64,000 bases of DNA from Lineus longissimus (GCF_910592395.1 NC_088317.1:12896001-12960000), one strand, 5' to 3'; shown: positions 21,385-34,012, numbered from the stretch's first letter. Notes: a model not told the origin generated them from the sequence alone. Made by a program: numbers and translations.

Positions 21385-24040
21385 ATGCCCAAAGCGAAAT
21401 CGAAGAGATATGTACCTAGCGAGTCCTCTCCTGAGCGACCCCAGCATGATATACATGAACTTTTGATTATCGAGGTAGAGAAAAATCCGATTTTGTTTGA
21501 CAAGAGACAGGCAGATTACAAAAGATCAGATTTCAAGGAGGATGTCTGGAAGACAATTGGAAAACGAGTTGGAATTGATGGTGAGAGTTTGCTTTATTTT
21601 CCCTTCAAATGTACTTTCAAGGTCGATGCTTATGTGCCTTTTTAAGCCAGGCTACAGTTCTCTAATAGGCCAACCTCAAGATAACAAATGTATGAAATGT
21701 TATAAAGAAGACAACCTTGGCAGATGTATAATGTGTCCACTTTACACAAGAAAGTGTTTTCCTCGTTCATAGGTGGCATCACTATTGTATCCAATGTCAA
21801 ATTCCAGAATTCAGATTCTGCTGCTCGCATATAGTCAAAAGTCAAAACAAGGTAATACATGTGGACTGATATCCTAAATAACGAAATTTCATCAAATTGT
21901 TATAATTCTATATCTTAGTCACCTTACACCTGATCAGTACAAAGTACATCTCGCAGAAAAGTGTCCCGAGTTGCGTTCAAGTAAGCTACAATGTACATGT
22001 TAAGTGAATATGAATTCGCGGACATTGGTCACCCACAATCTATGATAGACCTACTCTTCAAAAACAGGCCCCGGGCACGCCAAAGTTTTTGTTCGCTACT
22101 CCTCACAATGCCCAAAGCAGCATTGATCCTGCCACGAGACGGAACCTTGAGGAGACGAAAAGTACTCTTTGAATCTGTCTCTAACGTCCATTGCATCAGC
22201 ACCTGAACGACCTCCATTGTCATCCAAGTCCCTCAAAATTCCATCAGTTATGTCGCCGCCCTGCTCAATAGGTGGACAAGCTGGTGCTCCTTGTGGGTGA
22301 CTGTCGGTTTGCATCATGTTGTGCAGGATACAGCTGGCCCGGACTACCGAATCAACATTGTTTGGGTCAAGTGGTATTTTCCTGTGGTACATCCTCCACC
22401 TATTTGCCAAGATGCCGAAAGCATTTTCGACAATTCTACGTGCACGAGACAGGCGGTAGTTGAAAATCCTGTCCTCTTTAGAGAGTCCACGTCCCGGTAC
22501 TGGACGCATCAGATTAGTACGAAGCGGAAACGCCTCATCTCCAATCATCACAAGAGGCATAGGTTCTGTAGTACCTGGCAGTGCCTTGTCTTCAGGTATA
22601 TCCAGAGTTCCATTCACGAGTTTCTTGCCGAGTGGACATGCTTTGAATATACCGCCATCGCTATTAGAACCGTACGCCCCGACGTCAATAGCGCTGAAGC
22701 AATACTTGTGGTCAACAAGAGCCATCAAAACAACAGAAAATGATTTCTTATAGTTGAAGTACATACTACCGGAGTTCACAGGTGCTGTAATAAGGACATG
22801 TTTGCCGTCGAGCGCACCAAGGCAGTTTGGGAATTGCCAACGGTCTCCAAATCCTGCTGCCGTGTCAGACCACTGTTGTCTGTTGGGTCTAGGCATATAC
22901 AATGGCTGAAGCCTCTTCCAAATGGTATCGCATGTTTCTCTTACTATGGAAGTAACTGTTGATTTCCCGACACGATAGCTGAATGATATTGTTAAGTATG
23001 AGTCGCCAGTTGTCAGGAACCTGCAACGAGAAAAGCGGTTAGAATAAGTACTTGTTCAATATCCTTTCAGTTACTGAAGCAAAAACAAAGTGGAAGAATA
23101 TCCGGGATGCCTTCGTGAAATATCGACAGAAATCTAAGACCAAAAGTGGACAAAGGGCCAAAGAAGTGAAGCCGTATAAATATGCCCATCTACTCGAATT
23201 TATAATTCCAACTCTAGGAGAACGCCAGTAAGTAGACTACAAATACCTAGGTTTTATCCCCACAATAACTTTGGCATCAAGTCCAACCTGACGAACCAAC
23301 TCTGTCTCACCAGCCGTACCGACTCATTAACCTCGGCCACAGACAATGCCTCCGACTCTAACCGTGATCCACCTTTTTTCTTCAGAACAAGCGGTAACCT
23401 GAGCGATAGCGAGGCGGAGAGAGAAAGCACTGCTGATGTTGAAGCACAAGAGGGAAATACTCAGCAACCTTTGTCTGAAGATGACAGTGATGACGTCAGT
23501 ATAATTCAACCTGTGAAACCAGCGCCTTCTTCCAAAGTTGCAGACATACCATCTACTAGTACTAGCTTGATCCCGGCCTCAACTCCAAGACCTCCACCTA
23601 AAAAGAGGCGATGCTTTAAGGCGCAAGCTGCAGATGAAGTGGAGGTTGCCATTGTTGACTACCTCAAAGCAAAGAAAGAACCAACCCCTAAAAGAGCAGA
23701 AGAAACCGACGACTATGTAACCCTATTTCTCAATTCCATGGCAAACAGCATCAGAAAGCTCCCCGCAAAAGCACAGGCAGAAGTTCGATTTTCCATCCAC
23801 AAAGTTGTCCATGATGCTGAAATGGAGCATCTTTATTCTCGACCAGCAGAACAACTCAGACCAACACAGGAGTACTGCTACACACAACCAAGTACTAGCG
23901 TCTATAGTCAACCTTATGGGATGGCAGCGGAAAGGCTTCCATACAACCCTATGCCTCGGAGTGAAACACCAGCCTCCCTCTCAAGTAACACATTTGAGTC
24001 TGATGCATCATACTCAGGCACTTTCACACAACTAATGTAG
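21385..24040 (+). CDS. Harbinger-associated MADF-BESS DNA-binding protein
   Basis: Three exons: 21385-21580, 23071-23227, 23386-24040, with donors GTGAGA and GTAAGT and acceptors CCTTTCAG and TTCTTCAG; phases match and the sum is 1008 bases (335 aa). The N-terminus has a MADF domain (residues about 22-118: HELLIIEVEKNPILFD, WKTIGKRVG, KTKWKNIRDAFVKYR). The C-terminal half is acidic and Ser/Pro-rich with a basic PPKKRRCF and a BESS-like motif near residues 226-264 (DDYVTLFLNSMANSIRKLP). In PIF/Harbinger elements such a Myb/MADF partner binds the ends and helps nuclear import of transposase. Exons 2 and 3 lie inside the intron of the transposase gene on the other strand. Confidence 0.85.
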
Positions 24041-24725
24041 AGGAACGACTGTTTGCGTGAAGTACTGTTGACTGTTCATTTAAAAGCACCCAGAAAGCCT
24101 ATGTTCGCGATTTAATTTTTGTTGTTTCGAATTTACTTTTATCAATATTTCTTGTCTCGATCAGTGTACGACCAGGAGGGTCGGTGACAATAATCCGTGC
24201 AACGAAGATGCCCTTGTACCCTTGATATAGGTTGTTTATAGGTTTTATGGAAAGTGTTATTTTGGCCGTATGTTGCACTGTAATTTCATACATCACAGAG
24301 AAGTGTGATGTGATGTGATGCGTTCACTCATCATCTTTCAGTTGCAACCATTACACTTTGTATGTTTGGTTAAATAAACATTGTTACAAGGAACTGAATG
24401 ATCAAGTTTTTATCACTTACCTCAAGCAAATGGCCAGCCGTTCCCTAGTGGTGATTGCCTCGCGATAATTAGTATCGGATCTCCTTATGTCAGCCTCTAT
24501 GAGAGCATGGACATGTTCAAAGTGCCATGGACTCATTTTGAAGTACTCAAAGAATTTGTCTTCATAGGAGAACAGACTTTTCACCAAGTGATGATATTCG
24601 CCAAGCTTCTTCCTTTTTTGGAATATATCATGCACCCAAATTGTACGTTGCCCTTTGCGTTTTCTATGCTTTAGATAGGCATAAAATGCCAAAATATCAC
24701 AGACGTCCTCTTCTGGCTCCATCAT
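22096..24725 (-). CDS. PIF/Harbinger transposase (DDE, intact)
   Basis: Two exons: 24421-24725 and 22096-23020, donor GTAAGT, acceptor CTCGTTGCAG; total 1230 bases, 409 aa. The join gives CLRFLTTGDSY, the usual Harbinger motif. The catalytic triad is visible: Asp in GALDGKHV, Asp in GSNSDGGIF, Glu in RRIVENAFGILANRW. The C-terminus has LHNMMQTDSHP, typical of DDE_Tnp_4. The start is set at MMEPEED; the frame also runs on upstream into the terminal repeat. Its second exon lies in intron 1 of the MADF-BESS gene. No lesion was seen, so it may encode active enzyme. Confidence 0.9.
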
Positions 24726-24875
24726 CTTGGCAAATGGACGAATTTCCCGCGTAGAAAAGCGCGCCTCGCGCATCGTTTCGCGCGCTGGTGTAACCCCTGT
24801 GTGACCCCTGTCTGCAGGCGGAAACCGCCGCGTTTTCCGCCGCGGTCGACGCGCGGTTTTGGTGTGCACGGGCCT

Positions 24876-27800
24876 TGACGCAGGCATATACTTTTATACA
24901 ATTAAAAATACTCTCAAAAGACGATAAGGAATGATTATTTATTAACATTTCCTGAACTATTTACCTTCTAATCATCACTTCACATAAATAGGTTGGCCTT
25001 AGGTCGCGTGCTATTCTTTCCTCGTGATAATATACAGCTTACAACCCCATAATCGCGCTATAAGTCCATAATGAGATCACGTGATGCGTTAAAAATGTTT
25101 CGCCAGCCTCGCTATTTTGCCGCTACGCGGCGCGTTGGGTCCTTGCGTCTAGAGGTGCCTATTGTTTAAGTGGTTGTCAGAGAACAATCAGCGTGTGCAA
25201 CGCAGTGGTCTAAGTAAATGGAACATCAACACTTGTATCAGTTCCCTTCGATGCATATATCCATCATTTGTGTGCTGATAAATCAAGGTGTATGTCTTCC
25301 CCCTATTTCCACCCTTCGTTCGAGAGGATCCGGGTATTGTATTTCAAAAACACTGCGAGAGAGAGAAATTATCGGCAATATTCCTCACAATTTGAACCAA
25401 AATGGCTGTCGGTCACAACAACTCTTTATGTCAAAACATATGTATATGTTTCGGAGGTGATTACGAGGAATTCTGATATGAAAATAGATGCTCGTATCTA
25501 CCATGGGGCCATCATTGTTTTCATAATGATTGGATCCGTTAATTTTTTTAGAGGGGCCATGAAAGAATATAATAGCATTGTATTGGATATTATTCTTGTT
25601 TTCAGGCAAAGGTTTCCGTCAGAGATTCATTAGCGTGCCCATGGTAGAACATCCTGAGATACAGGTTTTTGATACTCCTGACCTAACTCAAATACAAAAC
25701 CCTGAGAAAAACCAGTACAATCCGCTGGGAAGGGTGGCTGTCCCGTTAACTTTACACACCTTGTATAGCGTATGTTCAGATTTGTGTTATAGTATACAAT
25801 AAACACGTTCCTAACATTTAGATTATTCAATCTACATCGATTTTATGATGATATACATTATGTTGAAGTGTTTTTGTGCATTTATTACGAAATGAAACAA
25901 ACTTGCAGCGGGGGACGATAAATTCAACAAAGAGCCTCCGATAACCAAGCTTAACAGCGGATTGCGCACGGTTAGCGATTCAGCCTACTGTTTACTTTTT
26001 CCCGGGCGGTAAAAATGTACCTATTTAATTCCTGTTCAAAAGTCCGGCGCAGAACAGTTACTCTAATAAGGATGAACATGTTGACAATAGGCTTCAACTC
26101 ACGTTTGACTTGGTGACGGTTATTCTAAGATCGCTTTGATAATGTTTTTGGCGCGGGAAGGGCTTTGTGCATGTTACTCGTGCGAAATCCGCTTTTAATA
26201 CAGAGCGACGCTATGATTTGGCGCTTTTTATCTACCGTTTATTACCATCCGTCTGAAGGGCATGGATTTCATCAGGGGTTTGAGATATCGAGAGGCGGAG
26301 TACATTATATATTGAAAATCACTGGTTATGTCAGGATGATGGTCGAATCTACATGATAATTATCACAAACCTAGGTTCTCATCATAGAACGATGGGCCAT
26401 CATAGATTCTATGATGGCATGTAATATACATGTATTCAACTATGGTAATTCCACCATTAACCCTACGACCGTTTCTCCTAACAAACGGCACTTTTGCATC
26501 AACGCACAAATGGGTTAGAGTAACAGTTTTCAGAATTCTGCTAAATAAGAATAGTTTACCTATATTCCAATAAATTTTTTTTGTTGGCCCATCAAAAATT
26601 CTTCCATCAGAAGTTTATGCCTGGTGAGTGTTAGTGAAAAGTACTTTTCCCTAAACGCAAAATTAGATTCTCGGAGAAAAATCAAACCACACTTTTACAT
26701 GCTTGAATAATGTAACCGATTTGATAAAGAATAACTCGGCGATAAAAAATTGCGGCACAGCTATCAAATCAGCTTTTCTTGGAGTAAGCGTTTTGTCACG
26801 GCCTATATAGGTAGTATGGCTTTATTCATGTTATTTGGCGCCAGGCTTATATTTGTAAAGCTGGTGGGCAGAGACATGTATTCATTTACGACCAGAAGTG
26901 AGGCACTGGCACATAGAGCTTATGGAAATGTCAAGTTTTGGTAAATACATGGCTGGGATGGATCAAAGTGGAATTAATTATAATCTGTGGTCGATACTAA
27001 ATCTTCAGAGTCAGGCCATCACAGAAATACGCTTTGATAATATATCTAAATAAGTGTGGTCTCACTGGTCAGTTTAGAACTTGTATTTTGATAGGGCCAT
27101 ATCAATGCGCGACTGTCGATTTGACGGATATGTTGTACAGAAGTAATTTATTCTCAGACAATTGGTATTGCAATGTTGTAGAATTTTATTATTATATTTT
27201 GAAAGGGCTCTTCTTAACACGTATACAATTTTGTGAGGATTGATTGGACCTAGGGATACTTTTTCCCCCAAAACTTATGACCAGCAATGTACACGTAATG
27301 TACAAAGTGTCTAATACAGGGCTATGGCCTATTAGTATTCAAAATGGTGGGTTCAGTGCGGGGTCTCGATGGGCGGACACACATTTTCTTTTATATTCCC
27401 TATGCTGGACATTTTTTCCAAATCTTTTGCATGTTTTTAAGTCAATATTGATAGCATTATATTTCATTTTAACCCTTTTAGGCCAGCATGCGCTTGGCCT
27501 ATAAGGTTGAGCGGAATCAAAAACCGAGAGTGAATTTTTATCTGCATGTATGCATGTATGACCTGAGTAGGCAGACACATTGTGTGTAAATTGTACACTC
27601 CATTTATGTGTACTGTATTAGTTGATGATGGGCCCATATGTAGTCAGAATTATGCATTATATTACTATAATTTCCTTTGAAGAACCCTCCCCTGGTCGCG
27701 GTATCTTAACAGGGCTGACAACCCATCATCATTGGAATCGGGCATCAGATAACTCACAGGGCTGTTCCGGGTACCTCCTTCTTGGGAATGTGGCCAACAT

Positions 27801-27976
27801 GCATCCGTTGTCTGTGGAGGTTGATTCCTGTCATAGCGCGTGAGGTACGTACCATGAGGGTCAACAGGTTAAGAATGCGTCGCCATGGTAACCTGCCAAT
27901 TATGAAAATGGGCCCTGGTGCACCCTACGATGGTGATATGCTCCTGAATATTGATATTTCTGATAATATATATATA
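24876..27976. other. intergenic, no gene recognised
   Basis: AT-rich DNA with several short unassigned frames. Two patches match the intron DNA of the SLCO gene: CCTGAGATACAGGTTTTTGAT near 25653 (compare 43907) and AAAATCACTGGTTATGTCAGGATGA near 26313 (compare 43990). An imperfect hairpin around CATCATAGATTCTATGATG lies at 26390-26420. Confidence 0.5.
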
Positions 27977-30199
27977 CAGTGAGTACTTAGTTAACTGGTG
28001 CTGGTCTAAAATTTTCTAAGTCCATAATAGGTCATTATAATATGCATTTTAGGCCCAGATGGGTTGTGCAGGGCCTACATTCCTTTTGAGAAGCATGAAT
28101 GGGCTAATAATGACAACTTGAGCCTACTGCACATGTCAACATTGATACCTATTGACTATGATCACTTTCATCAAGTACTCAGAAAGTTTTAATAGCTTGA
28201 AATCCGACATGCAGAAAGTCCATCCAAGACTACGATCACTGGCCAGTGCTTTTCATGGAAAATGAATGTCGTTACAAGCTTTTTACAGGGTAAACCCTAA
28301 AAAAAGTGGCATTTGAATCAGGGAGGGGATGTGAGATTTTTGCCCAAAAGTTTAACTTGGGGGGTAAAGTAACTAACACTTACATAACCGATGCCATTAA
28401 CAACATTTACTTATTCACTACTTTGCACTACAACTGTTTTACAATTCCAAGTTGTCGTCAAAATTTAAGTTATCATCATCATTATCGGAGTCTGACAATT
28501 CGTTTTCACCAAGCAACAAATCATCTGCAACATCATCACGATAATGACCATCTGGTTGAGGTGTTAAGCCAGCCACTTGAAATGACTTAGCCGCAGACTC
28601 AGGAGCTACATCATTCCATGCTCTACTTATAATGCCGAGTACATCCTGTAATGTAATTTTGCGGCAATTTCCGTCAGCCTCAGTTGCATCACATTTCCAT
28701 AACTTCCAATACTTTCGCATTATAGCTTTAAATCCCCTCATAATAGTGAGATCTAACGGCTGAGCCAGCGATGTACACCTAGCAGGAATATTGTCTAACA
28801 GTATGCCTGCTTCAACCATTGGGTAACAGAAATCCTCTGCTTGATGCGGTCGGAATCTGTCCAAAAGCAGAAGGATGTCATTAAAGTCAAAATCGCCAAT
28901 GTAAGGGAAAAGAACATTGTCCAACCAATGTTGCAGTGTCTCTCCATTCTCCCAACCAGACCTCGAGGATGTGACCCGTACGTTATCTGGAATGTTGTTC
29001 AAATCTCTAATCTGACGCACGAAGCCCGGCTGCCTGAAAACAACATGAGCAGGCGGTTTTTCTCCGTTGGAGCCAACTGTCAATCCAACGGTGCACCCGA
29101 GTTTGGCATTTCCTCGCGATGTTTTCACATTTACATCTACTGTACCTCTGGTCTCAGCTGTATACATCGGAGGGAAGTCCAACTGAGCAAACGTTTCGTT
29201 AAAGTTCAAGAGCGTGTGGACATGGTTGTCAGCTACAGTTTGCCTAACGCCAGTCTAAAATTCTCTCACTCTCTGTGGTGCATCAGCCGGTACAGTGGTG
29301 GAATCTTTCGTTTTACGGCGGAAAACAATCTTTTTCCGTTTCATAAAATTTGTAACCCAACCCACTGATGCAGAAAAATGGGACCTTTCGGGGCGACGTG
29401 CTGCAATGTCCTCAAGTTCATTGTGTGGGAGTTGGCCCCACCAGTTCTGAAATTCAATCGTTGCATCATTAACAATGTCCGACCGAGAAACGGGCAGGGC
29501 AATATTCCTCCGTTCTTGAAAATGGTGGTGCACGATATTCTCAACTTCCGGCCAACAACCATCATGGTCGGTTCTGACTCGCCGGCGTTCTGCATTTTCC
29601 TCCACTTGATCCGTCATTTCATCGATGTTGTGTATCCATCTCCTGAGCGTTGTTGGGGATAGTCGATAGCGCCTAGCATACTCATTGACATTTAGAATGC
29701 GGCCATGTTCAATTGCTGTTTGGCAATCCAAGGCATGTCGCAGCCTGGCTTCAACAGTGTAACTGTTACATCGTCGAGGGAGACCAACTGCTGCAGCACC
29801 ATTCTGCTGATCGGCATCATCATCATCATCATCGTCATCATTGCCAGCATCCATCATTGACTGACACATGACAAAGAGCGAAAGCATCAGCAGTAACAAC
29901 AACGTTGTGTTCCTCATGATTTGAACTTTCTACAGGAATGACCAATATGATTGTTAGGGTAAAGGGCCTAGGAAATTACACAACTGCAATTGCCTTTCAT
30001 ACCAACCATTGATTGATAAAATTGGCCACAGAAGACCAGATCAAGAAATGAACATGTAATCAAAACTCTGTCATTTTCTTCATTGAAATGTGATTAGTAT
30101 AGGCCCTACATGGTCGTAAATCGACAATATCCCATTCTGGGCCTCTATTAGTGACTTAGAAAATTTTAGACCAAGCACCAGTTAACTAAGTAGTCACTG
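27977..30199. mobile_element. pogo-like Tc1/mariner transposon
   Basis: 2223 bp with terminal inverted repeats starting CAGTGASTACTTAGTTAACT (about 60 bp, continuing through TTGGTCTAAAATTTTCTAAG) and TA immediately outside both ends, as expected for Tc1/mariner and pogo families. It contains one transposase frame on the minus strand with a single stop. The arms remain highly similar, so insertion is fairly recent. Confidence 0.9.
28439..29857 (-). pseudogene. pogo-like transposase, one in-frame stop, catalytic Asp changed
   Basis: One reading frame of 473 codons, broken only by TAG at 29255-29257. An acidic start (MMDAGNDDDD) leads to a Psq-type helix-turn-helix (YARRYRLSPTTLRRW) and a second HTH/CENP-B-like part (VGWVTNFMKRKKIVF). 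The DDE_1 domain shows LLLLDRFRPHQ (second Asp) and TSLAQPLDLTI (third Asp). The first motif reads LNFNETFAQLD where the related copy at 36-37 kb has NMDQT, so the first catalytic Asp is Asn. The tail is acidic. An in-frame Met at 29917 would add 20 hydrophobic residues; the start at 29857 is preferred. Confidence 0.85.
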
Positions 30200-30461
30200 T
30201 ATATCCTTTCTATAACACAAACAGTGCTTCATAGCATTGAGTCATTTTTAACAAAGTTATAAGCTTTTGAGTGTTGATGATGGCGCCACACCCAATTCAT
30301 GCGTTTGAGGCCACCATATATAGCAAGAAGATAACTCCTATGGAATTTTTAAAAGTCAATGTAACTTAAACATTTCTGTTTTTGCATAGTAATGTGGACA
30401 TCTAGGGGAATCTGAAAACAACAAAACATTTGACCTGGGGTAAAAAAATTGCGCTCTGGTA
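30200..30461. other. gap between two DNA transposons
   Basis: AT-rich DNA between the pogo-like element and the left flank of the long-TIR element. No gene or repeat was seen. Confidence 0.5.
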
Positions 30462-30478
30462 CATACTAAGTGGTATCC

Positions 30479-30650
30479 GGTAATAAAGGCACTGGAAAAA
30501 AGGTACGGAAAAAAGGCACTGGTAAAAAAGGCACTGGAAAAAAGGCACTGGAAATAAAGGCACTGGAAAAAAAGGCACCGGTGAAAAAGGCACTGGTAAA
30601 AAAGGCACTGGAAAAAAAGGCACCAGAAAAGCTCTACCTAGGTAAAAAAG
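30479..30650 (+). repeat. subterminal GGCACTGGAAAAAA array (left arm)
   Basis: About eleven imperfect units of 13-16 bases built on RGGCACYGG(N)AAAA. The matching inverted array is at 34013-34167. The unit number and spacing differ slightly between arms. Confidence 0.9.
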
Positions 30651-30760
30651 GCACTCGACCAAAAAAACTTTAAAAATCAAAAAGAATTTGGTGAATCCTT
30701 GGGTCCTTGTACGTTCTTTTCTGTAAATTTTTCTTCCTCGTTTTTTCCTATTTGGATGTA

Positions 30761-33700
30761 CAGGAGGTAGGAACTTAAGTAAACTTAAAGGAAGCAATAA
30801 TTTATTGTTGTTCACGGATTTGCCTAATTTTTTAACATACTAGACTTACATTTTAGTCTAAGGGTTATATGGCGGAACGGAGAAGGCTAATTAGGAAGTC
30901 ACCTTAGATATAATCAACCATAATTACCTGTTAATTGATTAATTAACTGAATGGCTTACATGTAGCTATTAGGCATACAGTAACTTGTACATGTATATTT
31001 GATGAGTTTTTCTACCACGAAATATTTACTGTAATAGAAAGGTATGTTGACTGAGCAGTATTTATGGTGTCCAGTATGTACAGTAGGCCTATGCCCTTCC
31101 CAAAAGTTGAAACCATGTTCTAAATATTAAAACAGTTCTTTTTCAACTTCGGAGGCCATTCTTCCAAAACAGAGAAATTTTTAATTGTTCATATTTCATG
31201 GCTTCCATGTAATCTTCATGAGTTTCTTTGTATGTGTATTTTCGTGATGGCTTCATCATGGATTCTTTGTTGGTGATCCTGACTGGCCTCCCAGAAATTT
31301 CTTTGTTTAGTTCTTTTCATGGTTTCGCATGTATTGTTTTAGATCGTCTTTCTTCTTTACTGCAATTTAGTGATGGCTTCACAGAAACATATATAAGGTG
31401 GGCATCAGTTAGCCATTCAGTATCATACAAACCAGAGTGCTGTGACGATCATGGAGCTGATAACGAACAACAAGGGAGGCCGGAAGCTCTGCTTCAATGG
31501 TTTTATATACTATAGTGTCCTGGTTCATATGTGCTTGCATGGTTTTCCAAGAAAAAGATAATTTGTTCATAATTGTTAAATTTAGGTTGCTAAACCTTAA
31601 GGTAACTGACTTTAATGAATAAATTTATTTAAATACATATTTCATCTATAAACCTTTGTGTTTCAAGTTTTGGCTCCCCTGATGGCCAAGTTGTGAACCC
31701 CCCCCCCCCCCCAAACAATAAGTCCCCAATTGCCTCTTGGATTACCCTTTTAAAGGCCAACTTGGGCAAAAGATATGTTGGTTTGTACAAATTGATTTTC
31801 ATTTATCTATCCACTAGAGCCTCGCAGATAACATATTCAATTGCTGCACAACGGACACGTTCATAAGAAACGCGACTTTAACCCCTTAAATGCACCCCTT
31901 CCAAGCACTACCAGCGCAGAAAAAACCCTCTGGTGGAGAGACGGGCCTATAGGTGTCTGATGCTATTGTAACAATATTAGCTTTTCACCTTTCATTTCAT
32001 CTGGGGACAACTCCTGGGTTCATATTTTACATACACCCGCTGTGTAACAAGTACCTGTTTTCCAGGTTGGGATTTTAGATGCAACCGTATCAATTTTACT
32101 GGATCAAATTTTCGTGTTTGAAGGCCATTTTTATTAAAACTGTGCTAGGTTGGACCTTCAAACTTTAGGGATACATTTGTCCTTAGTGATTGAGAGCCTC
32201 ATGGTAAGTTGACAAGTAGGTGAACGCTTGTATTTCACCATTTTTATGCTGCGATTTGTGACTTTTTGTAAACTGTCCTCCATGTTGGATGACGTCAGAC
32301 TTATGTATTGTTTTGATGAGTGAGCGGTTAATTCAGGTAAATATGTGTATGAAAGTAATTTCAAAGGTACCATTTAGTTTAGGAATATCTATAGAATCTT
32401 TGGGTGTTATTTTCGAAGTTGTGACTTGGGGGAATTAGTTGTATTTTGTGCCTGAAGTTTGCACATGTTTCAAAACGTGTTTGTTTTGGTTAGCATTTCG
32501 AGGGTCTGTAGCGCGTGGGTGACCCCCGTGGATGCTGTATAAAACCCTGATTAGCCTGGTTAGCCTCAGATTGCCTGGACACATGGCCTAATTAACAGCT
32601 CTAAAAGAGACAACCGTATTTTTAGCAAGATTTATTTTACCAAAGTAAATCTGCTGTGCAAGCACCAGTGCGCACTACATTGGTAGATGCAAGCCTGATC
32701 TTATTGCTTTGCTACTGTTTCTGGCTAACAGGTAGGTGGCAGAATTTGCCATTTTCAAGTTGACATTTTGACTTAGAGTAACTAAGTGTTTTGACTTAGA
32801 GTAACTAAGTGCAACCCATATTTCATTTATCATCCTAGCATTTTATATATAACAATGCCGCAGCAGTTTGTGCCATTGGAGGCACCTAGTGTGCATATAT
32901 ATGCAGATGATATTGTAGTAATTGGCACCTTTCTTGAATTGGAGGATTTGATTGCCTTCTTACAAGAGCTATTAGATTTACTCTATCGCTTGATAAATGG
33001 GGAGGATATCGACATGGGGTTGTATCCAGCCATAAATCACCTGTAACTTTTGGGAGTTATTGGGGGAAATAGCCACAGTCTTTTTACCAAACTGGTATAA
33101 AACCCTTGATTGAATGCTTGCGCCACTGTAGAATCTGTAACCGATGTATTTTATGCCTGTTGATAGTCTGAAGGGAAATTAAATGATTTAAAAGAGAACC
33201 AGAGTTTGTCTTTTGTGGTTTGCCATGGTCAGATTGTTCAATTATCAAGACTCATAATATCACATCTCCTGGTATTGGAAAAGGGAACACCAGAGTTGGT
33301 GTTGTAGCTAAAAAGGTCCTAGCGTCGCAATAGTCCTGAGACTATTATCGACCATAAGTATTGTCCTGGTTGTGACATTGTTGTGACATTGTGTTGGTCC
33401 TCAGTTTAAGACGTCCTTATCGCTCTGGCCAGGCTTTTCTGCTACACTATGATTACATGCTACTACCCAAATTTACAAAAAAAAACACCATCATCATATT
33501 CATCAGAAGACCACTATAAATATTGGCCACCGAGGACGGGATGCATATGTTTTATTAGCTCGCTCCTAAAATGGCAACGATACAATACGGTATGGTGATT
33601 TCTGAAAGAAAAAATGCCGAACCCTCATATTTTGGGGGTCCACAGCAAAACAAATCACGACAGGCAGATCCCTGAACTACGATATATTTAAGCTCATTTA

Positions 33701-33904
33701 CTTGTTCATTTACTTTAAGGCGCAGGTGGACTACGGTCACAGCCGGTCAAAAATATAAAAGCCCGTATCTGGACCAGCCAAAAAAATGACATTTGGCCAA
33801 CCCTAATCATACCAAATTAATGTATGCAATGTATAGACACAAACGGTATACCTGGGAAATGTGTTTCTGTTTGGTGCTTGAGATATGGGCTTTTATATTT
33901 TTGA
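30761..33904. other. interior of the long-TIR element, no gene recognised
   Basis: AT-rich. Contains a 15 bp C run at 31698-31712 and an exact 23 bp tandem duplication (32766-32788 and 32789-32811, containing GACTTAGAGTAACTAAGTG). Short frames at 31228-31515 and 32855-33046 have no supported identity. Confidence 0.5.
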
Positions 33905-34012
33905 CAGGCTGTTCCTATTTCCAAGTTGGAAAAATGAAGGGAAAAAATTACAGAAAAGACATACTAGGACACAATGATTCACCAAATTCTTTTTGATTTT
34001 TAAAGTTTTTTT

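Larger units (their letters stand above)
21048..24875. mobile_element. complete PIF/Harbinger DNA transposon
   Basis: About 3.83 kb bounded by inverted ends AGGCCCGTACACACCAAAAC and its complement (GTTTTGGTGTGCACGGGCCT), flanked by TAA on the left and TGA on the right, close to the TWA-type 3 bp target site of the superfamily. It carries both expected genes, a DDE transposase (minus) and a DNA-binding MADF-BESS protein (plus), both uninterrupted once spliced. The subterminal 21060-21235 is very GC-rich and repeats parts of the terminus. The element looks autonomous. Confidence 0.9.

Noticed and set aside
22272-22753. Plus-strand frames of 63-150 aa
   Set aside because: They are antisense shadows of the Harbinger transposase exon on the minus strand.
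28841-29368. Plus-strand frame of 175 aa
   Set aside because: Antisense shadow of the 28.4-29.9 kb transposase.
30402-30815. 137 aa frame with VPFFPVPFF-type repeats
   Set aside because: It is translation of the GGCACTGGAAAAAA array; low complexity, no gene.
32855-33046. YADDIVV, like the reverse transcriptase active site
   Set aside because: The surrounding 60 residues lack other RT motifs and the frame is short; taken as chance within the long-TIR element.
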